DNA of 64,000 nucleotides from Chondrus crispus. Its lineage: Eukaryota; Rhodophyta; Florideophyceae; Gigartinales; Gigartinaceae. The stretch is from assembly GCF_000350225.1 (NCBI RefSeq), contig NW_005179101.1, positions 400,384 to 464,383 on the forward strand, written 5' to 3'. The translations under genes and the position numbers were made by a program. How positions within the stretch are numbered: the first letter of the stretch is position 1; every line of letters begins with the position of its first letter. Positions 11,625 through 22,511 of this stretch are shown one piece after another. The notes beneath the pieces are model-generated. The model was not told where the DNA came from. It saw only the letters and a list, made by a program, of their open reading frames with translations, and made no database searches.

Positions 11625-12240
11625 TTGGTTCGGACTCTTGCGATCAACCCCCGCCGTCACTCAGTTGAACGCACAAGTCAACTAGCTCATCTTCCTCATG
11701 CAAGAGCGAGGCGTCTTCAACGGCGATGCTGTCTGCTTCTTTCTCAAGAGCAGCGTCCAGATGATCGTCGGCATCATCGCCTCACTCAAGTGTGGCGCTT
11801 GTTACGTGCCACAGCACATCGGTCTCGCCCCACACACCCAGCTCTTCAAAGTTGCTGACGTAACGAGCGCTATAGTCCTTCTCAACATGGATGAGCTCCC
11901 GAAAAAGCTGCCCGAAATCCCTCTGCACGTCTCCGTCATCCCTATCGGCAGCGTCATGCGTGTGCTCATGTCGACGTCTTAATCTCTACGCCTACAGTGC
12001 TCTGGACGTTGAACAGCGCCGACATTACACACGTCAAGACGGTGGCAGTCGCTGACGAGCCTTGCCCGCACGGGTTGGCGGCGACGTGGGGAAAGTTTGC
12101 GACGTTCTAAAACTCATGCGGCCCGACAGAGACGTCGATCGTCAACACGGCAAAGCGCTTCCATCCCCAGTCCATTGTGGCCACCATCGGAAGGCCGACA
12201 CCGAACATCACGGTGTACGTGCTCGACCAACATTCCCATT
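11625..12240 (+). pseudogene. NRPS-type adenylation (AMP-binding) domain fragment
   Basis: This fragment derives from an enzyme that activates an amino or aryl acid as an acyl-AMP. The start reads 'TQLNAQVN', a stop, then 'MQERGVFNGDAVCFFLKSS' and 'IIASLKCGACYVP', the standard beginning of an NRPS A domain. From 12115 it reads 'NSCGPTETSIVNTAK', then 'ATIGRPTPNITVYVLD', which match cores A5 (N-x-x-G-P-T-E) and A6. The central part with the phosphate-binding 'SGSTGxPKG' loop is absent, so an internal deletion lies near 11950-12000. Stops interrupt the frame (for example just before 'NSCGPTE'). No condensation or carrier domain is visible. It could be from a reductase of the LYS2 type or a true NRPS. 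Transfer from bacteria or fungi is possible but untested. Confidence 0.75.
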
Positions 12241-12435
12241 GTTCATAGCGAAGAGCGGTAATTTGCCACAATGCGGCAACATTCATGATCATTGACGAGT
12301 TCCTGAACTGCTTTCGGGGCTGCTTATGAGGGAATTATTCGTCATCTTCGCATGGATATTTCTTTCCCTAAGTCCGATTCGATCCGAGTCCGGATCATCC
12401 TCGTCTTCAAACACACAGCGTGTTGCAGCCTCTGA
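12241..12435. other. Spacer before the hAT remnant
   Basis: No coding signal. It may hold the 3' end of the hAT element, but I could not pick out a terminal repeat. Confidence 0.35.
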
Positions 12436-14270
12436 TTATGTGTCCCATTGCTGCTCATCTTCCGTGTCGTATGAATCCTCACTTTCCCCATCGTCACTTT
12501 TCTCTACAGAGCGCCAAAAGTCAGCCTGCTGAAGCTGCACGTCACCCAGTAGCTTCATGTTCCAGTGCGAGAACGCCAACTTTTTGACCTTATCTGTGTC
12601 GAGGCGATTTCTCGCTTTCGTTCTAATACGTCCCTGCATGCTGAAGCTCCGTTCTGCAGCGCAAGAGGAAGGCGATACAGAAAGTGTTCTCATTGCAAAT
12701 TCTCGGAATTCTTGAAACTCATGGCGAAAGGGTAGGGACTTTCAATATACCAGCAGCATTTTCCTAAACTCTTTGAAAACTTCATCACTCCCAGTGTCAT
12801 CGTTCTCGTCATTCCACTCTCCTGATATCTGCATGTACTGCTCCAGGATGATCCCACGTAGGTCTTGCGATCGAAGAGTCCGAGACCTCGAGTTTCCCTG
12901 GCCATCCGATGTCTCGTCTACCAGTTCCACTGCGCCCGCACAGTACCGCATGAGGTACGATCGAAACCGATGCGAGAACGGGCTAACATCCCTTGGACAG
13001 CGGTGGGGATCAACAAGGTGCGCTGCGAAGTGAATGTCTTCAAGCGAGCGCACCTTGATGGACGCATCCACAGGCCCATTCTGCCTTCGTGTAAACTTTC
13101 CTATTATTTGATTCATTCTCTCTGATGTGAAGAATGCTGTCAACGGCCCCCTTTGCAATTCCAGGCGGACTGCAATCGTTTTCGGGACGACATCCGATAT
13201 CTTGGCGTCATCGGAATCGAATACACGCAGATATCGCCGCAACAATCTAAAGACTCTGTGAATTTCTTTGACTTTGTCCAAAAACTCACGTGACTTAATC
13301 GCAGATATGAAGTTCGCCCGCTTTCGCCTTTCTCTCGGGTTGGTAATAAGCCACAGGTTGCTACAAAAGTCAGGGGCTTGCACAACCTCCAAAAGCACAC
13401 CTTGCCTTCGTAAGTACGCCTCAAGCGTACTTTCGATAGAGGCGAAACGCGTCTTGGCGGGCTTCCGCAACATGACCGCTCTGAGCGGTAGCGGAGGGAA
13501 AAGAGTGCTCCCTTGCAGCCGTGAATACCACCATCACCTCCAAGAGGTTCCTCGTCCCTATCCAATGGCGCTTGTGCCTGAGTGTTCACCTGGGAGCAAA
13601 CAATTTTGTTGAATTTCTCGATGGCCTCCTTCATTCGCGCGCGCAGTTTGATCTTCACTCTCGTTTCAGCCGTAACACAAGCAACTGTGTCTAGAACCTC
13701 TTTGACCCACGGCAACCTGCCAATATCTTGCATTGCTAAGTTCGCCACATGGGCCTGGTCTTGTACCCTGACGAGTTTCGGGTACCGTTCCGTCAGCGAA
13801 TTTCGAGCGTTCACACAGCATTGTGCGCGATCACTCGTTACAGCGCAAGTACGATCCATCCCACCATGCTTCTGTAACACGGACTCCAGAATCCGTATAT
13901 ATCCAGAAGCCCCTACCCGCTCGTGCAACGTGTGGACCGACTCGAGGAAGAACGTCCGACGTCCAAATCTCAACCAAGTCGCTTCCGTCCGCAGCAAAAC
14001 GTTCACGGCCGGAGCTGAGGTTGCCTCTCCTCACCCGTCAAATATTATTGTTCCGAAAGTTGCCAAGGCGCTGAATATTCTTTGACACACTCCATCAAAT
14101 ACGGAGTCATACAGCTCATTCAACTTGCGTCCTGTCGTCAAGAATCGGGTGGGGAAATAATCTCTAGCGTACCATGGCACTGCCATTTGCAGAAACCTCA
14201 TAAAAGCGTTCACAGGAAGGTCAAAATGGCCAATTTCAACCAATTTCTGCGTTTGATTTTTTCGGCCCAC
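12436..14270 (-). pseudogene. hAT-family transposase (DUF659 type), decayed
   Basis: A hAT transposase remnant in at least three frames. The upstream part (14270-14031) reads 'GHFDLPVNAFMRFLQMAVPW', typical of the segment before the DDE core. The middle (14006 to about 13570) has 'VTSDRAQCCVNARNSL', 'VRVQDQAHVANLAMQDI' and 'LPWVKEVLDTVACV', the DUF659 signature with its catalytic-region Asp and His. A further part lies at 13473-12742 in another frame. The end (12693-12436) reads 'SCAAERSFSMQGRIRTKARN', the hAT C-terminal dimerisation motif, followed by an acidic tail. No BED zinc finger is visible upstream. Several frameshifts make it inactive. Terminal repeats were not located, and the upstream part of the frame touches the possible subterminal repeats of element X. 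Confidence 0.82.
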
Positions 14271-14640
14271 GGGCTCAAAAAAGTTGACTCAAACAATCAC
14301 CCGCACTGTCGCCAAATCTGCCTCAAAACATTTGCCTCTGGACGATCTTTGGTTAATTATTTTCGCGCCTGTAGGTGTTGTTTGATTGGACTAGAATACG
14401 CCCACGGGCTGTAATTTGTGTACTATGTGCGGCGCCCACAGATGCTTTTACGTACAATGACAATTCGCCTGCGGGCGGATATATAATCTTAATTTTTGCT
14501 CCCATGGCGTCCCGTCTGGGCAGTGTATTAGACTACAAGATGCTGCCCGATATAGCACTACTGGGTAGTGAAATTGGGCCTACATCTGTGCCCACGGGCG
14601 AAAAATGGTATGGTCCGCTACTGCCCCTGGCCGGAATCTG
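14266..14640. repeat. Possible left subterminal repeat region of element X
   Basis: Short GCCC/GGGC motifs recur every 40-80 bp: CCCACGGGCT near 14268, CGCCCACGGGCTG near 14400, GCCTGCGGGCGG near 14470, GTCTGGGCAGTG near 14514, and GCCCACGGGCGAAAAATGG near 14590. The reverse complement has ATTCCGGCC followed by GGGCAG, also seen near 50025. This matches the subterminal repeat arrays of large DNA transposons, but identity between the two ends is low. Confidence 0.35.
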
Positions 14641-15600
14641 AGTATCCATGTGCAGTGCTCATAGGGTGGCATATCGTACGGAATATAGGCGTCGTCACTA
14701 CCGGTGCAGTGAGGTTGCCATTTACTTTGAGCCACTCGAAGGGGGCATTGTACATATCCTACTTCAGCTAAAGGTACTTCCAACTATCTACTTTCTTTCA
14801 GACTAGCATCATCGCAGAGTCAGAAGAACGAAGTGAGAGGACTTAGGAACACGGACGCTGCTTCGGTTAGTACTGGTTGTTGCAGATATCGCGCTCAGGA
14901 CTGTAGACGGACTCAGTGAGTAAGTTACTTTCAGATGACGTTGCAGAGGAGAGCACGACCATGATTCGTACGTTGAAGAGCTCAATGATATGCATGAGGA
15001 GATTGCGGTTGAGTTAGTACTTGTTGCTACACAAGCACGCTCGTTGAGAGTCAATGTGAATGGCATACCTGCACTCCACTACATAATTGACGCCCGCGCT
15101 CTGATCATTGAAAAACAAGGGAATGAAGAGCAAAGATGTTACTAATCTGGCAGTCTGAGAAGGGGAGCGAGAAACGCCGGTACTTACCTGGTGAAAGATC
15201 GGAGTGGGGACTCACACAGACGGCGAAGGGCTTATGAGATGGGAATAGACATGAGCTTGGGAAACTCAATTGAGCCCGCAATCATGTCCGAATCTGATCC
15301 CAAATGTTCGTATCCCTGGCCGCGCTAAACCCGGCCCTCAATGGCTCATATGTGAATTGACGTTATTTTTACACGGCGGAATTTTGCTGGCATTCAGATC
15401 TTATTCGAAATGGATCTCAAATTTGGGATCCCTTTCGTGCGTGAAATGATCAAATTCATCTGAAACAGTCAGAATGAAACGTGTACACATCCATGTAACG
15501 TTATTACCAGACGAATAGAAACAGACACCATGTCTTCGCTTTTATGGAACTGTTTTCTTCCTCTTATCGTTCTAGGTGCGTAGTTCTCCACCAGCTGTGT
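14641..15600. other. Upstream region of gene A, no gene recognised
   Basis: All frames carry frequent stops. A pyrimidine-rich TTCTTTCAG near 14800 looks like a splice acceptor, but no exon follows convincingly. If element X is real, this would be its left leader and promoter. Confidence 0.35.
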
Positions 15601-15709
15601 ATGTTCTGGTCTAAGAAAGCCTCCGAGCAGAAATATTCTTTAAAAGCAGCTGCTTTTTCAAGTGGCAATAAAAGAGACTCAAATGAAGCGGAAGCGATGG
15701 AGTAGTAAC

Positions 15710-16726
15710 TATAGTGCAATAGCACTGCGGTGGAAGCAATTATAGTCCGGGATCGGGGGGCTTAACGTGTGAATATTTGCACGGTTTTTATTTTAATCAT
15801 TTAATTTTATTGGATAATTTAGTTACCATTAATTTAGCTGACAGTAGATTAGATCTAGGATCTAGCGCCACGAACTACTATAGTGGCTCCGGCGGGGCGA
15901 TATATACCCAAACTCATTGACCACCAAGTCAGTAAAGGTAACCCAAGTTTCCAGAGCCTGATATCGCCTTTGTCGAAGCCCGTCTTCTACAAGACATTCC
16001 CTTTAACTACAGATTACTTTATCCTTTGCGTTCGGGGGTTCCCTTCCCTTTTCCTTTATTTCCCTATCCTTTTCTATCTCTATTTCTACCTATTTTCCCT
16101 TATCTTCTGTTGGTGCCATCGGCCTCGGTTGCGACCGAACCGGTGTAAGTGTCTTGGCCATCGGGCGACACAGTTGACATAGTGCTGCTACTGTGACCCA
16201 TTTCCCGACGGAGACTGTTGCAACGACGTCTCCCTCGAAGGGCTTTGTCGTGTGTACAAGCCAGTGTTGATGCCATCGGCCTCGGTTGCGACCGAACCGG
16301 TGAAGGTGTTTCGAGCCATCGGGCGGCACAGTTGGTGTAGCGCTGCTACTTTCATTTCATCCCGTCGGGCTGCGTTGCGACGCCCCCGTCGAAGGCCTTG
16401 TCGCGTCACAAGGTGCCGAAGAAGCACAACGAGCATTGGCCTTACAACCCCGTGAAACCGGGGTACCTACGTACACGCCCCACCCCACACTCGTCGAGCA
16501 GTTATCTTCGCAAGTCTCTACAACATCGATCCCCGGCCGGGCTATTTTTCTGTGCCCCCCTATCTGGGATCTGAGCTACTACGAGTCCCAAGCTCGTTTA
16601 AACGGAGAAGGGAGAGTCGGACACTCCGCAGCGCTGTGCCGTCGGCAGTTCTTCTTTTTGTTGCTGTTGTTGTTTTTGCTGGACCATCGGACCGCGGTCT
16701 CTGCCTGACAGGCGCATTGCACTACA
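15710..16726 (+). repeat. Solo LTR of the main Gypsy family (copy 1)
   Basis: A 1,017-bp solo LTR with the family's inverted ends (TATAGTGCAAT at left, ATTGCACTACA at right) and near-matching flanks GTAAC/GCAAC (15705-15709, 16727-16731). It sits in the 5' part of gene A. A unit of about 160 bp starting GTGCCATCGGCCTCGG is tandemly repeated twice (from about 16103 and 16265). Confidence 0.85.
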
Positions 16727-18952
16727 GCAACCTTGTTCAACGCAGGGATGCTCATTCTTCTAGAAACGACGATTCATTTTACCAGATGCCCACTCCTCGT
16801 TCAAGTGGACAAAGGGGTGAAGCCCTCATTTCAGAAACACATGATGCTGCGACAAAGGGTCAATTGCACGAGCGTTATGCTTTCAGGCCACAGGATGTGG
16901 TTGAGCTTAGTGCGAGAGTAATGTCTCCTAGCTCCTCACGAGATAGAGATCTGTCCAATTTCGAAGAGACAGGTGAAGAAATCATTGGTGCTGTGCAAGA
17001 CGTCGAAGACACCGAGGCAGGGCAAGGGTCCGAAAGTGCAGTGAGAGATACACGGCTGCTTCCGCTGAAGTGGAGTGCGGTTACATCTCTACTAGCTATG
17101 ACCGAAACGAAGCGCTTCTCGGAAGAAGCCTACGACATGTTTTCCGTTTTTTGAACTGGCTGTCTGAGGATTCAACTCTCCCCAGCACGTCTACCATTAA
17201 GAAAAGCATTCGTCCTTCTGCTCGCACAAATGCATTTGTTAAGACGGAGATTCGAACTTTTGCAGTAGACTTTCGCAAGAGTGGTGCTAGGTTGGGCATT
17301 GGAACGCTCCTGTCAGACGAGAGAGCTTCTGTGATGATATTGAAGCCAAGCGACTGGGCTAAGATGGATCTGGCTACTCATTCCGTGCAAAAGCTTCTCG
17401 GAATTCGAAGAGAGAACCAAGAAGATGCAGTTGTCCAATTGGATGGCGGCCCCTTCCCATGTTTTCGAACTATTGAAGATGCACCGATTGTGAAGTGAAA
17501 GAGCGATATTATCGAACGTTTTAAATCCGCAACACATCGGGAGGTTCATGGGCGATCGCAGATGGACTTTTTCTTAAATTCAAAGCAAAGGATTGCCCAT
17601 CGATACGTAGAAGTTTTCGCAAAAGTAACCTTGAAGGTGAAACAGATGAAGACGAAGGCGTCATTTCATTTTGTGGAAGCGTCCATTCTATGTTTGTGGC
17701 AACATTTCTAGACAAAGACTTGGAATCTGAAGCAGACAGCGCTGAAGATGGGACTGAAGAGATCTCAAGAGGTTCGAAGATGAAGAAGAAGAAACAAAGT
17801 AAGAAGATGCTTCGTAATGTGGAGAGCGTCCCTTTTCGGATGGGAGACCTCGTACTTCGCGTTGAACCCGTGTCCGCGCTTATAAGAGATAATTATTCAT
17901 CGCAGATTGCATACGTGGTGTTCAGAGCATGGAACAGAACAAGCTTAGGAATGAACAGTGATTTCCGTATTAGTATAGTTTTCCTCCGTTCCGGGGAAAG
18001 AGCTGATAACTGATCGCACGGAAAAGAATTCATTCGTGGGCTAGTACATGAAGTGGTTGCAGATGCCGATCAGTTGTTTGTTGGGATCGAGGAAGAACGG
18101 AATGGGAATCGAGCACCTCCGAAAGGTCGTCTGTCAGATGGCCGGAAGTACTTTGTTTACATGTTCTTCCTGTACTCAGACGGCTTCACTCCCCATGTTG
18201 GGAAGAATGGAAGTATGGGGGTTGCTATATGATGCCTCCGGGTATATTACCAGATGAACGAACAACGATTGGGGCTATAAGAAGGCTAGGTCTGACTCCA
18301 CCGGGTGTATCTACGAATGAAGTACTGGCCTCATTTATTGGAGACATTGTGAACGGCAGTGTGGAAGGTTTTGTAACCAAGCATTCAAATGAGAAAGAAA
18401 TCGTTGTGTTCTTGGATTGTGTGGGGTTCATTGCAGACTATCCTGCGATATCGAAGACAATTGACGTTCTCGGCCACACGTCGAATGTACCATGTCACGT
18501 ATGCTACTTCGCAAGATACGACAAGTCGCGCAGAGGCGGTTCTGCCTACGGGCACACGACAGAGGTTCTTAGTGATCATCCAGCTTTCTGTCGCAATGAA
18601 GAGAGACTTCAAGTTCTCCGTAACACGAGCATATCCAAGGAGTAACTAAGAGGTTTAGGTATGGAGAGTTCGGAAGATTTTGAAGCTAGCCTCAATGCGT
18701 TACACCAACTGAGCATATCTCTCAAAGAAGTACGCGATCTAGTTCCTCGTTCATCGGAAGGAATACCTGTAGTTCCTGCCATATTTGATGCTTATCCGTC
18801 CTGCATCATTGCTCCCGATCATTTATTTCTTGGCTTGGCTCAGGATGTTATCAATTGTACATTGAGACACGTACCGGTACAACTGAGAAGAGATGCGGAG
18901 GATTTTTCAAAGGAAAACCTTGCCTCAGGAGGCATAGTTTACGAGAACCGTC

Positions 18953-20002
18953 TGTTCTGCAATGTGCCTGGCAGGCCGCGAACACAGTCCGACGGTCAAA
19001 CATAAAGAAGAAGAACAACAACAGCAACAACCACTGCCGATGGCACGCGCTACGGAGCGTTCGAGACTCCCTTTCCCCTTGTGTGGGCTTGCGGCCCACG
19101 GTAGCTCGACTCCGACGGGGGGTTAAGGAAAGATGCCCGGCCCGGGAGGATAATGGTGGTAGAGACTTGTGAAGACTTGAGCGCTCGGCGAGTGCGAGTT
19201 GGGCTCGTCTACGAGGATGTAACCGCGGTTCGCTGGGTTGTAAGGCCAATGCTCGACGAGCGTCTTCAGCACCTTGTGTGTAATTCAAGGTCTTCTACGG
19301 GGGCTTGTTCAGCACTACCCGACGGGATCGTAACCGTGTAGGAACGCTACTACCGACGAGTTGCCCGATGGCTAAAAACACCCTCACCAGCGCGATCGCG
19401 ATCGCGGTTGGTGGTACCAACTCTGTCCTATACAGTAAGACCTTCGACGGAGACGTCGTTACAACAGCCTCCCAACGGAACTTGAAACAGTAGCAGCGCT
19501 ACACAACGTGTTGCCCGATGGCTAAAACACCTACACCAGATCGGTCGCAACCGACTCCAATGGAACCAACACGATTAAGGGAAAAATAGATGTAGAGATA
19601 GAAAAGGATAAGAATTAGAGATAGAAAAGGGTAAAAGGATGAGGAAAAGGGGACCCCGAGCAATAGAGGATGCCGTAGGCTTATGTAAAAGGGGGCGTCT
19701 TCGTAGAGACGGACTTCGACCAAGGCGACATTCAACTCCGGCAACTCGGGTTACCTTTACTGACTTGGTGGTCCGAGGGCCAAGGTATATATCGCCCTGC
19801 CGGAGCCACTACAGTAGCTCGCGGAGCTAGATCCTAGATCTAATCTAGTGTCAGCAAAATTAATGCCAACTAATTAAATTAAATAATTAAAAATTAAAAC
19901 TGTGCAATTATTCACACGTGTGTCCCCCAACCCGGACTAATTCTCATATCCAAATATTTTCCTTTCTTTTCACCCACCTTTTCAGGTGCGTATTGCACTA
20001 CA
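18953..20002 (-). repeat. 3' LTR of the Gypsy fossil
   Basis: LTR of 1,050 bp, directly repeated at 32499-33553. The inner end is ATTGCACTACA at 19992-20002. Next to it on the element's strand is the purine-rich GGAAGGGGGATA, the likely polypurine tract. Confidence 0.92.
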
Positions 20003-20125
20003 TATCCCCCTTCCGAGCGCTCTTGTACGCCGCTTCGCCATCGTATAATCTCCTCGCCGTTTCTCTCATAACCCTACACCGCCGTATCCGGTAATCGGTG
20101 CAAGTGCAAGAGCAAGACGGGCCTC

Positions 20126-22511
20126 ATGTTTCCCTCATCCCCGAGCCACTCTAGTGGTGGTACCAAACCCAAGCGCTACGGCATGGGCTTTTCTTCCACT
20201 TCCCATGACCCTCTAAGTCTTCTTTCTATCCCGCGATTACCCCCTGATCCCCAACATGCCGGCCCTGTTGGCCACATCGATTCCGGTCCTAACACCCAGT
20301 CCTCGCGTCGATACCCTGCTGCGTCGGAGCTCCACGATAAGGCCATGCCCCTTAATCCTGAGCTTTTTGCTTCCGCTAAATGGTTCTCAGTGATCGGTGT
20401 ATGCGCCTTCGATAACATTGCTTACTAGTTCGCCGACGGCGCCGGTATGCCTCCAGGACAAATCCCCCTTCAAGCTAGTCGGTCTTACGATTGGTTGACT
20501 CGCATCGCCATTCCTCCCTCCACCCTGTGTCACACTCTCCCTCGTGGTCGTGCGGTGTTATGGACCCGCTTCATGACCGCTGTGTGCGACAAGCTTGAGC
20601 TAACATTGACGCAGGATCTTATCCCTGAGGAATTCGGTTGTGACACGTGGCAATTTCGCACCGAGGGCGAGCGATTTTACCTCGACAACATGCTGGCCTG
20701 GACCTCCGATAACCCTCCTCGTGAAGCTAACCGCCTTTGGTTCAACGAACGGACCGTCTCGAGCAACGCTATGATGTGGACCAACGCCATAATTCCGGCT
20801 AATTTCCGACTCATCAAGCGGGGTACCATCCCCTTCTTCCAACACACAGTGCGCTTCGAACGCCGTATTCGATCTGACACGGGTTATTTTGTGGCTTACC
20901 AGATGTTGGAGGCGCGCGAAATCGTGAGGTGCCATTACGCGAATCGTTATCAACGTATTCCGTCGTGGTGGAGCCAATTTGAGGTCTGCCAAGGCTTTTG
21001 GGGTGAGCTCGGCCCTGTGTACACGTATTACGGAAGGTATTTACGTGATCCTCTCCATGGCCTTTTGGGTAGTCTTCCTCACAGAGTGCTGTACCAAAGT
21101 GGCAGTGACCCTCCTGTGGGAGGTCTACGACTGCTGGAGGTTGTGGTACTTGCCTCCACAGCTCATCAGCCTTATGCGACGCCTCGATTATTCGGTTCCC
21201 CTGGGCGGTGCTGATGCAGACACCAAACTGCATTCTCTCCTCGATAAAATAGAGGAGGTCAATTGGGATTTGATACCGCGTCAAAATTCCTCTCGTTCCT
21301 TCGTCTGGTAACGCCCCTCCTTCTCCCCTGGTCGTGCTCATCGTGGTGCGGGAGAATACGCTTGGTTTAATCCCTGGGTGGAATCGCAATGTTCTAGCGA
21401 CGAGGCGCGTCTGAGTCGGCAGTATGGGAGTCAGACGCCCGTTCCGGTTGAATTGCCCGTCTTCCTTGCGGATCCCCGCGAACGCGACCTCTGTCCTCTG
21501 CGTTCTCGCTATGTGTTACCGGTCTCACCGACTTCACTTCTTGTCGATCCGGCCGGCCCCACTCTTCCTGTAAATGCTTCGATAAGAGCGACGAGAGCCC
21601 CTGGGTGCGAGGAGGTCAAATCCCCTTTGCGGTCCCATTTACTTCGAGTGCCCAGGTGTCAACCTCTATCAGAGACGAGAGAGGTCCCCTCGTCAGCTAG
21701 CCGGACTAACAGTCTGTCCGTGCGCGCAGCCTCAGAAAGGAAGGGAAAATTTTCGTCCCTTACCCCCTCGGCTCCTCCTGCACTGTCTTCCCCTGTGCAC
21801 GTCCCAGCTCGCCCCCTTCTCCTGCGGTTGTTCCAGTTGCCGCCCCCTTGTCACCAATCGTCGACGCAGTCCAATCGATCAGGGGAGATCGATTGGACTG
21901 AACTGTCCTCTCCAGATGTCATCAAAAAGAACGACGGCGCCGCCAGCGTCTATCGCACATTGCTCGGTGCTCACGGAATGAACGAGGGGGCTCTTCGAGG
22001 AGCGTCCGTTGTTGACCTGCGCTTACTGGCGCAACTTGTCGCCTCACTTCCAAAGAAAAAAAAACCTTGGGTGAATCGTCCCATTGACCCATTGCCGGTG
22101 GTAGCGCCCTGCCGATCCATGTTCGGATCATTGTCCTCAGAGAGTGTCGTCTCATCGTCGACAGTTCCCTTCGTTCCACCGAAAATAAATTGCGTTTCCT
22201 TCTCCTATCAACTTCCTCCTCCTGTTAAATTTTTCCCCTTTTTCCAGCACGTACGCCATCCTTCTCCTCATTTTCCGTTTCCTCCTCTTTTTCTGCGTAC
22301 CGTCAATGCAGTCGCTTCTCCCCTCAATCCCTCTTTCCTTCTCTTTTCCTTGTTACTGTCTTCCTTCTCTTTTCCTTTTTTCATGCACCCCTGCTTCTGC
22401 AGTTGCACATCCTCTATCACCTCCAAGCAGGCCCTTCTCCTTCATAATCCTCAAGCTTTCTCGATGTCTGTATCGACCCCTCATCGAGAAAATATACTAG
22501 TTCGTCGATAG
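20126..22511 (+). other. Opposite-strand open region in the Gypsy fossil's extra segment
   Basis: Long open frames run on plus, against gag-pol, within the 5.7-kb segment between chromodomain and 3' LTR. The first half (about 20447-21310) reads like a compact globular protein ('SYDWLTRIAIPPSTLCHTLP', 'RFYLDNMLAWTSDNPP', 'IPSWWSQFEVCQGFWGELGP'). The second half (21378-22511) is Pro/Ser/Leu-rich and low in structure. I recognise no domain. Antisense ORFs between pol and 3' LTR are known in some large plant Gypsy lineages, but I cannot tell whether this is homologous. A capsid-linked, regulatory or captured host gene are all possible. The region is broken once or twice. Confidence 0.55.

Noticed and set aside
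14809-15066. Minus-strand Ser/Thr-rich frame as a gene
   Set aside because: No domain, overlapped by equally open text, and in the presumed leader of gene A.
18855-19288. Long open frames inside the LTRs (also at 32397-32966 and 16090-16455) as genes
   Set aside because: They recur with every LTR copy on both strands and have no domain. They are shadows of LTR sequence.
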